A DNA stretch of 64,000 nt. It comes from an uncultured Rhodospirillales bacterium. GTDB lineage: Bacteria > Pseudomonadota > Alphaproteobacteria > Acetobacterales > Acetobacteraceae. Made by a program: the position numbers and the translations under genes. Positions 19,246 to 26,817 of the stretch are shown here, piece after piece. The stretch's first letter is position 1, and every line of letters starts with the position of its first letter. Below the pieces are notes generated by a model. The model did no database searches, was not told the origin of the DNA, and saw nothing but the letters and a program-made list of their open reading frames with translations. Location: positions 1 through 64,000 of the forward strand of contig CAILMF010000074.1 in assembly GCA_903835235.1 (NCBI GenBank), in the 5' to 3' direction.

Positions 19246-19769
19246 TTGGCTTCCGAGCTAGTCGAAGAGGTTGAGGCTGGGGCGGCGATGCTGAGTTCGG
19301 CCAGGTCGTCATCCCGTTGCAGCAGCATCACCCGCCGGCCCCGGCTGCCGAGGACCGTCCACCCACCGATCGTGTCGCCGCTGCGGACGGTCCGGGTGGC
19401 ACCGCCGGGTCCTTCGCGCACCAGGGCGACGACGCGTTCCCCCTGGCTGGTCATGCCGATCAGGGTCCAGCCTTCGAGCGTCGTCGCCGTCGTCGTGTCC
19501 GGCTCGGGCGCGGCGACGGCTTTCGCGGCGGTGGTGTTCTGACGGGCCTGGCCGCGGTCCCGGTTGAAGATGGGCCGCTCAAGAATCTCGGCAAACTCGC
19601 CGGCGGGTTCGCCCGCGCCGCGCGGCGCCGGCCGTTGCAGCGGCATCGCCAGGGAGGCAGGCAGGTCCGGTGTCTCATCCCGGGCCAGCTGCCACGCGGC
19701 CAGCAGGGCCAGCAGCAGCAGCAGGGTTGCCAGGGCGCGTTCGTCGCGGCTGTTGCGGGGCTCAGCCAT
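19242..19769 (-). CDS. gspN: Type II secretion GspC/GspN-like inner-membrane protein
   Basis: A 175-residue protein with one N-terminal membrane helix (about residues 12-28) and a periplasmic part. 'ILERPIFNRDR' resembles the phenylalanine/proline motif that opens GspC-type homology regions. 'WTLIGM', 'VRSGDTIGGWTV' resembles the GspC HR beta-domain that contacts the secretin. No PDZ domain is present. It takes the position of GspC/GspN in the operon, between gspM (8-bp overlap) and gspD (ATGA overlap). No other GspC candidate is visible, so it probably does the GspC job of linking the inner-membrane platform to GspD. The choice between the names GspC and GspN is uncertain. Confidence 0.75.
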   Translation of the reverse strand: MAEPRNSRDERALATLLLLLALLAAWQLARDETPDLPASLAMPLQRPAPRGAGEPAGEFAEILERPIFNRDRGQARQNTTAAKAVAAPEPDTTTATTLEGWTLIGMTSQGERVVALVREGPGGATRTVRSGDTIGGWTVLGSRGRRVMLLQRDDDLAELSIAAPASTSSTSSEAK

Positions 19770-20421
19770 CGCCAGGCACCACCCGGCTCAAGGCGCGGAT
19801 GTCCAGCCGCAGCGTCAACGGCGCCGCTGCCGCCGCGCCGTCGCCACGGCGGGCCGCGACCAGGGCGTCGCCCACCGAAAGCAGCGGCCGATGCGCCGCC
19901 ACGGCCCGCAGCAGCGCATGCAATTGCTCCAGCGTCGAGTGCAGCTCGATACGCACGGCCACGCGGGTCAGCGCGCCTTCGGGCTGCGCGCCCAGCGCCT
20001 GGAATTGGTCGGCCGCCAACCCTTCGGCATCCAGCAGCCGGCGGACCATGGTCTGCAACAGGGCGCCGGCCTGGTTGGCGCTGGCGGCCCGCAGCAGCAG
20101 CTCCGGGCCGGCCAGTTCGGCGTCCAGCGCGTCCAGCTGGCGGCGCAGCATCGGGGCTTCGGCCCGCAGCGGTTCCAGCCGTTGCAGCAGCGCCAGCTGC
20201 CGGGTTTCCCGCTCATGGCGCTCCAGCAGGTCGTCCACCACGGGGCCGACCACGGCGAGCCAGGCGAAGCCCAGCATCGCCACCAGCAGCAGCAGCGCCA
20301 GGGCCCGGCGACGGCCGCAGCTGGCCGGCACGCCCGCCGGCAAATCCGTGCTGTAAGCCGGGGCTTCCTCGGCCACCGGTGGCAGGGCCGCGCCGGCCAG
20401 TCGAAGTGCTTCGTCGCTCAT
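19762..20421 (-). CDS. gspM: Type II secretion protein GspM
   Basis: A bitopic inner-membrane platform protein partnering GspL. The ATG at 20421 overlaps the gspL stop (ATGA) and gives 219 residues. A ~45-residue cytoplasmic N-terminus precedes a single membrane helix ('ALALLLLVAMLGFAWLAVV'). A coiled-coil segment rich in Leu, Glu and Arg follows, then a small ferredoxin-like C-terminal domain. Family identity rests on this architecture and on position in the operon more than on strong motifs. Confidence 0.8.
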   Translation of the reverse strand: MSDEALRLAGAALPPVAEEAPAYSTDLPAGVPASCGRRRALALLLLVAMLGFAWLAVVGPVVDDLLERHERETRQLALLQRLEPLRAEAPMLRRQLDALDAELAGPELLLRAASANQAGALLQTMVRRLLDAEGLAADQFQALGAQPEGALTRVAVRIELHSTLEQLHALLRAVAAHRPLLSVGDALVAARRGDGAAAAAPLTLRLDIRALSRVVPGDG

Positions 20422-21473
20422 GCCGGCCGCCGCAGGGTCAGGGCCAGTTCGAAGCGCTCGCGCCCGCTGGCGCGGTCCGGCACCACGGGGGAACGGAACA
20501 CCGCCTCCGTGAACAGCGGCGATTGCTCCAGCGGCCCCACCAGCGCCGCGGCCGAGATGGCGTGGCCGACCAGGTGCAGCGCGTCGCCCCGGAGTTCGAC
20601 GCTGTCCAGCCAGGCGTCGTCCGGCAGCAGCCGCGTCAGTTCGTCCAGCACCACCAGCAGCGAGGCGGACTGCGCCCCGCCGGTCAGCCGGTCGATGAAG
20701 CCGCGGCGCTCCTCCAGCTGGCGCCGCAGATTGGCGCTGCTGTTGGCGCGGGTGCGGGCCTCCCGCACCGCCTGGTCCAGCCCGTCCAGGCGGCGTTCCT
20801 CCGCGCCTGACCACAGCGCCAGGTTCATCAGCCCGAGGACCAGGCAGAGCAGCAGCAACCGGGTGCGTCGCAGCCGCGGCAGAAGGGTTGCAAGGCGTCC
20901 GGCAGGCTGGCTCGTTTCGACCGCCGCGGTGAAGCCGAAGCGCGCCGGTGCGGAGGCGGGGCCACCACCGACGACGCGCGCGGCCTGCACGCCATGCCGC
21001 GCCGACAACTCCGCCAGCATGGGGGCCACCCGCTGCTCGGGCGTGACCGCCAGGTCCAAGGTAAGGCGCCCCGCTGCGGCGTCCCGCGAGACCACCGCCA
21101 GGTCGAAGCGCAGGGCCTCGGCCGGGAAGGGGGTCTGGCGGTCCAGGTCAAGCGCCAGGCTGCGGCGCAGGTCGGCCATGGGCAGCAGCGGCCAGTCCAG
21201 GCGCTTCACCAGCAGCGCCGAGCGCGGCAGCACCAGCCAAACCGGCAGGTCGGGCTCCGGCTGCGCCAGGGCGCGGAGCTCGCCGCGATGCAGCCGGTCG
21301 AAGCGGAAGCCCCCGGGGGTTGGCGTGGCCAGCACCACCGGCGGTGCGGCCAGCATCTGCCGCCGCAGCGCGGCCGGCAGCATGCCCGCCAACTCCGCCG
21401 TCCACCAGCGCCACAGCGCCGTCAGCCGGTCCAGCGCGGCGCCCATCGCCGGCGATGCTGCCAGGTCGCTCAT
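20418..21473 (-). CDS. gspL: Type II secretion protein GspL (PilN-like)
   Basis: The inner-membrane platform protein that links GspE to GspM, 351 residues. The start at 21473 overlaps the gspJ stop by one base (TGATG). A cytoplasmic actin-like domain includes 'PVWLVLPRSALLVKRLDWP' and 'LDLDRQTPFP', the latter typical of GspL/PilM-type proteins that contact the ATPase. A single membrane helix near residues 225-245 ('LLLLCLVLGLMNLALW') is followed by a coiled coil and a PilN-like periplasmic fold. Confidence 0.85.
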   Translation of the reverse strand: MSDLAASPAMGAALDRLTALWRWWTAELAGMLPAALRRQMLAAPPVVLATPTPGGFRFDRLHRGELRALAQPEPDLPVWLVLPRSALLVKRLDWPLLPMADLRRSLALDLDRQTPFPAEALRFDLAVVSRDAAAGRLTLDLAVTPEQRVAPMLAELSARHGVQAARVVGGGPASAPARFGFTAAVETSQPAGRLATLLPRLRRTRLLLLCLVLGLMNLALWSGAEERRLDGLDQAVREARTRANSSANLRRQLEERRGFIDRLTGGAQSASLLVVLDELTRLLPDDAWLDSVELRGDALHLVGHAISAAALVGPLEQSPLFTEAVFRSPVVPDRASGRERFELALTLRRPA

Positions 21474-22120
21474 CAGCGCCCCGCGCAGCGCAGGTCGTCG
21501 GGTGCCGGCAGGCATTCGCCGTCGGTATCGATCATCGGTGCCACCAGCAATTCCGGCCAGGCCCTGGGGTCGCCGGGCGGGAAGGCCAGCCTGACCCGCA
21601 CCAGCCGCGGCTGACGCGCCTGGTTGCGCCAGGTGGGATGCCAGCGTGGCATGTCGTCGCCGTCCTGGATGCCGAAATAGCCCAGGTCCATCGCCGCCAC
21701 ACCGCCCAGCAGCACCGCCCGTTGCGGCACCGCGGCCAGCCGGCGGTCGGTCTCGGGCAACCAGCTCATCACCAGGTCGCCGTTGCGCGCCAGGCCCAGG
21801 CTGGCCCGGCTGCGGATGCCCTGGCCCAGCAGCGCCGGCGGCGGCGCGACAAAGTCCAGCCCGGCCGGCCCGCCCTGGAACGGCACCAGCCCATTGGCGG
21901 CCGCCGGCCAGGCCATGCGCAACTGCCGCCGCAGCAAGCCCTGCGCCGCTTCCACCGCTTCCAGCCGGGCGCCGCCGCGAGTGGTGGCGCCTTCCCAAAC
22001 GCGCCGACCCAGGGTGAAGCCTTCGTGCATCATGCCGAACAGCAGCCCGCTGAGGGTCAGTGCCACCAGCAATTCCAGCAGCGCCAGGCCGGCTTCGCGC
22101 GTGGGCTCAACGCTCGGCAT
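21473..22120 (-). CDS. gspJ: Type II secretion minor pseudopilin GspJ
   Basis: A minor pseudopilin. The prepilin signal is 'TREAG' before 'LALLELLVALTLSG', with the expected Glu at +5. The ATG at 22120 gives 215 residues with a short leader; an in-frame start at 22138 would add six residues. The body has the GspJ pattern 'GLDFVAPPPALLG' and 'VRLAFPPGD'. It overlaps gspI by 14 bp and ends in the TGATG junction with gspL. Confidence 0.88.
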   Translation of the reverse strand: MPSVEPTREAGLALLELLVALTLSGLLFGMMHEGFTLGRRVWEGATTRGGARLEAVEAAQGLLRRQLRMAWPAAANGLVPFQGGPAGLDFVAPPPALLGQGIRSRASLGLARNGDLVMSWLPETDRRLAAVPQRAVLLGGVAAMDLGYFGIQDGDDMPRWHPTWRNQARQPRLVRVRLAFPPGDPRAWPELLVAPMIDTDGECLPAPDDLRCAGR

Positions 22121-22592
22121 CGCGGTCCCCCGGGGCAATGCGCAGGGTCTGCAACCGGGCCAGCGGTTCCCCCACCGGGCCTTCGGTGCCCAACGCCCAG
22201 ACTGCCACCTGCACCAGGCGCAGCGGTGGGCTGGCGTCGTCCGCCGTGCTCACCTCGGCCCGCCAGGCCAACGCTGGCCCCAGCCCCTGCAACCGCCAGC
22301 CCGGGCTCAGCGGGCCGGCCAGTGCCGCATCCATGGCGGACTGCGCCTGCAGCCAGGCCATCCGGCTGCGCGCGGCGCGGTCGGCCTGGCCATCGGCATC
22401 GCTGAACACCGACAGCAGTGCACCGATGCTGCCGGCGCCCAGCAGCAGCGCCACCACAACCTCGATCAGGCTGAAGCCCCGCGCCGCCTTGCCAGCGCGG
22501 GATGCGTCGAGGCGGAAGCGCCGAAGACGCTGCATCCCGCGACCAGACAAGGCCGCTGGAGCCGGATGCTTGAGCGAGCGCGAACGCTGCAT
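22107..22592 (-). CDS. gspI: Type II secretion minor pseudopilin GspI
   Basis: A minor pseudopilin. The cleavage motif 'KAARG' precedes 'FSLIEVVVALLLGAG', with Glu at +5. The frame starts at 22592; an internal ATG at 22535 would shorten the leader from ~39 to ~20 residues and is equally plausible. The remaining ~120 residues form a small globular domain. It sits three bases after gspH and overlaps gspJ. Confidence 0.87.
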   Translation of the reverse strand: MQRSRSLKHPAPAALSGRGMQRLRRFRLDASRAGKAARGFSLIEVVVALLLGAGSIGALLSVFSDADGQADRAARSRMAWLQAQSAMDAALAGPLSPGWRLQGLGPALAWRAEVSTADDASPPLRLVQVAVWALGTEGPVGEPLARLQTLRIAPGDRDAER

Positions 22593-22595
22593 GAT

Positions 22596-23057
22596 CTAGC
22601 GCACCCGCCCGAGCACGATGGCGCCGGTCATCGGCGCCACCGCCACCAGCGCCGCCTCGCGCGGTCCGGCCAGCACCACGTCGCCGCCGCTGGCCGAACC
22701 ATCCGGCAGGAAGTCCAGCCGCAGCGGCCCGGCGGCGAGTGGCCCGGGGGTGAAGCGCAGCGCCACGCCATCCGGCAGCGTCACCGGCGCGCCGCCGCCG
22801 GCCAGCCGATAGCCGCGCGCCTCAGGGTCCAGCAGCACCGAGACCGCAACGCCGCTCAGCAGCGCGGCGCCACGCGCGGCGCGCAGGTCGGCCGCCAGCG
22901 CCCGCGCGCTGGTCTGCAACCGAAGCGCGTCCGAGGCCGCGGCGAAGACCGGCATGGCCAGGCCGCCCAGCAGCCCCGCCACCACCAGCACCGCCATCAG
23001 CTCGATCAGCGTGAAGCCGGCCTCGCCGGCCCTGGCGCTATTGCCAGCTGCCGACAT
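22596..23057 (-). CDS. gspH: Type II secretion minor pseudopilin GspH
   Basis: A 153-residue minor pseudopilin. The start at 23057 ('MSAAGNS') gives a short leader before 'AGEAG' and 'FTLIELMAVLVVAGLLGG'. It overlaps the end of gspG by 20 bp. The motif 'LAADLRAARGAAL' is typical of GspH/FimT proteins. A longer frame starting at 23276 is only read-through of gspG in another frame and was not used. Confidence 0.9.
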   Translation of the reverse strand: MSAAGNSARAGEAGFTLIELMAVLVVAGLLGGLAMPVFAAASDALRLQTSARALAADLRAARGAALLSGVAVSVLLDPEARGYRLAGGGAPVTLPDGVALRFTPGPLAAGPLRLDFLPDGSASGGDVVLAGPREAALVAVAPMTGAIVLGRVR

Positions 23058-23487
23058 CCTGCGCCTCACCTGTCCCTCCTTCCGCCCGGTCCGACCCCAG
23101 GGTGAAGACATCCACCGGGCCATTGCGCCCCGGCGAGCGGAAGCCATAGGGATTGCCCCAGGGGTCCTGCAACCCGTTGCGGCGGCTGAGATAAGGGCCG
23201 TTCCAGTTGTTGACGGTGGCCGGGCGTTCCACCAGCGCCCGCAGCCCTTCCTGCTCGGTCGGGTAGCGGCCGGCATCCAGCCGGTACAGGTCCAGGCTGG
23301 ACATCAGCGCCTGGATCTGCACCCGCGCGGTCTGGCTGCGCGAGGTTCCGAGGTAGCGCATCACCTGCGGCACCGCGATGGCGCCGAGCAGGCCGAGGAT
23401 GGTCAGCACCACCAGCAGTTCCAGCAGCGTGAAGCCGGCCTGGCGGCGAGGCAGGGGGCGGAGGCGGAAGCGCGCAAGGATGGGCAT
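23038..23487 (-). CDS. gspG: Type II secretion major pseudopilin GspG
   Basis: The major subunit of the pseudopilus piston, 149 residues. The leader ends 'RRQAG' before 'FTLLELLVVLTILGLLGAI'. The GspG core is clear: 'DLYRLDAGRYPTEQEGLRAL', 'WNGPYL', 'DPWGNPY' and a C-terminal 'DVFTLGSD'. These are the conserved loops, including the calcium-binding region known for this family. It starts 3 bp after the gspF stop. Confidence 0.96.
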   Translation of the reverse strand: MPILARFRLRPLPRRQAGFTLLELLVVLTILGLLGAIAVPQVMRYLGTSRSQTARVQIQALMSSLDLYRLDAGRYPTEQEGLRALVERPATVNNWNGPYLSRRNGLQDPWGNPYGFRSPGRNGPVDVFTLGSDRAEGGTGEAQDVGSWQ

Positions 23488-23490
23488 GGG

Positions 23491-24708
23491 TCAGGCGGCC
23501 AATTCGTTGAGGCTGAGCATCGCGGTCAGGATCGCGCCGACGATGACGGCGACCACCAGGCCCAGCACAATGGTGATGACGGGAACCAGCAGCGCCATCA
23601 GCCGCTGGGTGGATTTCTGGATGTCGCGGTCCAGCGTGTCGGCCAGCCGGCCCAGCATGTCGCCGAGCCTTCCGGTCTCCTCGCCGGTGCGCAGGAAGGT
23701 CACCGCAATGGGCGGCAGCAGGCCGGTGGCCTCCAGCGGCCGCGCCAGGCCCTGGCCCTGCTTCAGCTGGTTGGCCACGCCGCCCACGGCCGCCGCCATC
23801 ACCTGGTTGCCGAAGGTGCGGGTGGCAATCGCCAGCCCCTCGGTCAGCGCCACGCCGCTTTCCAGCAGCGTGCCAAGGGTGCGGGCGAAGCGCGCGGTTT
23901 CCACCTTGGCCAGCAGCGCGCCCAGCATCGGCGCCCGCAGCAGCCGCTGGTCCAGCCACAGCCGCCCCCCCGGCGTGCCCGCCAGGTGGCGCAGCCCCAG
24001 CACCACGCCCAGCCCGAGCAGCGCCAGCAGCGCGCCCTGGTCGCGCAGCAGCCGGCTGGCGGCCAGCACCACCTCCGTCGCCGCCGGCAGCGCCACGCGG
24101 CCATCCTCGAAGAAGGCCTCGAATTGCGGCACCACCACGCCGAGCAGGATCGTCACCGACCCCGCCGCCGCCACCACCAGCAGCACCGGATAGACCAGTG
24201 CCGAGCGCAACTGCTCCTGCAATTGCTCCGCCCGTTGCAGCATGGTGGCAAGCCGCGCCAAGGCGGCCTGCAACGCGCCGGCGGCCTCGCCGGCTTCCAC
24301 CAGCGCCACCGCGATGGGCGGGAATACCTTGGGGTATTCGGTGATCGCCTGGCCCAGCGGCGTGCCGGCGCGGACCTTGTCCAGCACCTTCTCCAGCACC
24401 GGGCGCAGCGCCTTGTGCTCGGCCTCCACCATCAGGGAGGCCAGGGCGCGGTCCAGCGGCATGCCGGCATCCAGCAGCACCGCCATTTCCTCCACCAGCG
24501 TCGCCAGCCCCTTGCTGTCCGGCCCGCCGCCCAGCTTCAGGTCGCGCTGCCACCAGGGCTTGGTCTCGGCATCGCCGGGCACGGCTTCCACCGGCACCAG
24601 GCCCATGGCGCGCAGCCGGTCCAGCGCCTGCGGCTGGTCGTCGCCTTCCACCACGCCGCTGGCCAGCGCGCCATCCGGGCCGACCGCGCGATACCTGAAG
24701 CTGGCCAT
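23491..24708 (-). CDS. gspF: Type II secretion inner-membrane platform protein GspF
   Basis: A 405-residue polytopic platform protein that, with the GspE ATPase, drives pseudopilus assembly. The N-terminus 'MASFRYRAVGPDG' is typical. Two homologous T2SSF domains are visible (about residues 70-195 and 275-395), each with 'GMPLDRAL'/'GVALTEGL' and 'GEAAGAL'/'GEETGRL' motifs. Membrane helices lie near 170-190, 220-240 and 375-400. It starts 4 bp after the gspE stop. Confidence 0.96.
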   Translation of the reverse strand: MASFRYRAVGPDGALASGVVEGDDQPQALDRLRAMGLVPVEAVPGDAETKPWWQRDLKLGGGPDSKGLATLVEEMAVLLDAGMPLDRALASLMVEAEHKALRPVLEKVLDKVRAGTPLGQAITEYPKVFPPIAVALVEAGEAAGALQAALARLATMLQRAEQLQEQLRSALVYPVLLVVAAAGSVTILLGVVVPQFEAFFEDGRVALPAATEVVLAASRLLRDQGALLALLGLGVVLGLRHLAGTPGGRLWLDQRLLRAPMLGALLAKVETARFARTLGTLLESGVALTEGLAIATRTFGNQVMAAAVGGVANQLKQGQGLARPLEATGLLPPIAVTFLRTGEETGRLGDMLGRLADTLDRDIQKSTQRLMALLVPVITIVLGLVVAVIVGAILTAMLSLNELAA

Positions 24709-24712
24709 CGCC

Positions 24713-26377
24713 TCAGCTGTCCCGGGTGACGCGCAGCACTTCGTCCGGCGTGGTCACGCCGGCCAACGCCTTGCGCATGCCGTCCTCGTACATGCTGCGC
24801 ATGCCCGCCGCGACCGCGGCCTCGTTGATCGCCCGAGCCTCGGCGCGGGCCAGCACCAGCCGGGCGATCTCCTCGCTCATCGGCAGCAGCTCCAGAATGG
24901 CGCTGCGGCCGCGATACCCGCCGCTGCACTGCGCGCAGCCCACCGCCTCATAGACCACCGCCTCACGCCCACAGGCCTCGGCGATGCGGCGCAGGTCCAG
25001 TGCCTCGGCGGCCTCCGCGGTCAGGCGCTGCGGCCGGCGGCAATGCGGGCAAAGCCGGCGCACCAGGCGCTGGCCGACCACGGCATTCAGCGTGGAGGTC
25101 AGCAGGAAGGGCTCCACCCCCATGTCCAGCAGCCGCGTCACCGCGCTGGCGGCGTCGTTGGTGTGCAGGGTGGAGAGGATCATGTGCCCGGTCAGCGCCG
25201 CCTGCACCGCGATCTGCGCGGTCTCCAGGTCGCGGATTTCGCCGACCATCATGATGTCGGGGTCCTGCCGCAGGAAGCTGCGCAGCGCGGCGCCGAAGGT
25301 CAGGCCGATCTGTGGCTTGATCTGGGTCTGGTTGATGCCCTGCAACTGGTACTCGATCGGGTCCTCGACCGTCAGGATCTTCCGCTCCGCGCTATTGAGC
25401 GCGACCAGGGAAGTATAGAGTGTGGTGGTCTTGCCGCTGCCGGTCGGCCCGGTCACCAGCATGATGCCATGCGGCCGGTGCAGCACCGAAAGATACTCCG
25501 GCATCACTTCGGCATCGAAGCCCAGCGCGTCGAATTCCAGCACCAGGCTGCCGCGGTCCAGAATGCGCAGCACCACGCTCTCACCATATATGACGGGCGT
25601 GGTGGAGACGCGGAAATCCACATCCTTGCCGCGCACGGCGAAGCGCAGCCGGCCATCCTGCGCCAGGCGGCGTTCGGCGATGTCCAGCTTGGACATGATC
25701 TTGATGCGCGAGACGATGGCGGTGCGCAGCGCCGCCGGCGGCGGCTCCACCTCATGCAGCACGCCATCCACGCGCAGCCGCACCCGCAGCTGGTCCTCGG
25801 TGGGTTCCAGATGGATGTCGGAGGCGCGCTGCTCCACCGCCTGGGCGATCAGCGCATTGACAATCCGCACCACCGGCGCGTCCGAGGCGGCATCGGCCAG
25901 GCGTTCGGCATCGGCTTCGGCGACGCCGCCGGTTGCCGCGGCCTGCGCCGGCTCTGCCCGGTACAGCCGGTCCAGCGCGGCCTCGATATCGCCGCCGGTG
26001 GCGACCATGGGAGCGGGCGTGAGGCCGGTGGCGAAGGCGACGGCCTGGGAGGGCCAGGTATCCAGCGGGTCGGCCAGGGCAAGCCGCAGCGAATCACCCT
26101 CCACGCCCAGCGGCAGCAGCCGGTGGTGGCGCAGGAAGCGGGGCGAGAGCTGACCCGGCAGCACCGCTTCCCGCGGCAGGTCGGTGGTCTGCACCATCGG
26201 CAGGCCGGCATGGTCGGCCAGCGCTTCGGCCAGGGCCCGTTCCGTCACCAGGCCAAGGCGGGTGAGGATGCGATCGAGCCGGTCGTGGCCGTCCTGCTGT
26301 AATCTTTCTGCCCGCTCCAGGGCCTCTGGCGCCAGGCATCGGCGGGCAACCAGGATTGCGCCAAGGCTGGCAGACAT
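24713..26377 (-). CDS. gspE: Type II secretion ATPase GspE
   Basis: The cytoplasmic hexameric ATPase of the type II system. The Walker A motif is 'GPTGSGKTTTLYTSL', the Walker B region 'DPDIMMVGEIRDLETA', and the His box 'STLHTNDA'. The zinc-binding tetracysteine is 'CPHC' and 'CAQC'. The N-terminal MshEN-like domain contacts GspL. I chose the ATG at 26377 ('MSASLGAIL', 554 aa) because GGAA and AGG lie upstream. An ATG at 26404 and a TTG at 26470 are alternatives. It is the first gene of the gsp operon, so its promoter should lie in the AT-rich gap before the divergent PstS-like gene. Confidence 0.95.
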   Translation of the reverse strand: MSASLGAILVARRCLAPEALERAERLQQDGHDRLDRILTRLGLVTERALAEALADHAGLPMVQTTDLPREAVLPGQLSPRFLRHHRLLPLGVEGDSLRLALADPLDTWPSQAVAFATGLTPAPMVATGGDIEAALDRLYRAEPAQAAATGGVAEADAERLADAASDAPVVRIVNALIAQAVEQRASDIHLEPTEDQLRVRLRVDGVLHEVEPPPAALRTAIVSRIKIMSKLDIAERRLAQDGRLRFAVRGKDVDFRVSTTPVIYGESVVLRILDRGSLVLEFDALGFDAEVMPEYLSVLHRPHGIMLVTGPTGSGKTTTLYTSLVALNSAERKILTVEDPIEYQLQGINQTQIKPQIGLTFGAALRSFLRQDPDIMMVGEIRDLETAQIAVQAALTGHMILSTLHTNDAASAVTRLLDMGVEPFLLTSTLNAVVGQRLVRRLCPHCRRPQRLTAEAAEALDLRRIAEACGREAVVYEAVGCAQCSGGYRGRSAILELLPMSEEIARLVLARAEARAINEAAVAAGMRSMYEDGMRKALAGVTTPDEVLRVTRDS

Positions 26378-26817
26378 GGCCTGATTTCCGCGGAATTGCG
26401 ACATGGCGGCAGCTTGTACACGCGGGTGTGTGCCAAGGAAAGATCGCTCCTCGGGCGCGGAGATTCGCAATAAAAATGCATTAAAATATTCATGAAACAG
26501 ACTTATTTCAAACTATCACAATTGCTGCCGTTGATGAATCGGCGCATTTTCTTTAATATGCCTGCTTAGAATAATCATAAACGCGCAGTCATAAAAGAGC
26601 AATTGCCCTCGAAGCCGCCGCCGTCAAATTAACTTAAGATTTCCTTCATTTGTACTCCTGGGTTGAGATGGATATTAGGCCGTGCCCCGATTTTGGTTTT
26701 GGTTTGCGCGGTCTTTCGGCCCTTGGGCTGGTCACCAGCGGACCTGACAAGCCAGTGGCGCAGAAAGTCCGGGCACCGGGGAACCTTCCCCAAGAACACC
26801 TACCAGGAGACAACAGC
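26378..26817. promoter_or_regulatory. AT-rich divergent control region between gspE and the PstS-like gene
   Basis: About 440 bp without a convincing gene. Bases 26465-26660 are strikingly AT-rich for this genome (runs such as 'aataaaaatgcattaaaata' and 'caaattaacttaagattt'), as expected for a shared divergent promoter zone. TCATAAA occurs twice, 14 bp apart (near 26575 and 26589). This vaguely recalls a Pho box, but the spacing does not fit the 11-bp consensus. A good ribosome site (caggaga) precedes the ATG at 26818. No promoter hexamer pair could be assigned with confidence. Confidence 0.5.

Noticed and set aside
26574-26606. Possible Pho box before the PstS-like gene
   Set aside because: Two TCATAAA motifs are 14 bp apart rather than 11, and the second half-site matches poorly. 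Kept only as a note in the control-region entry.
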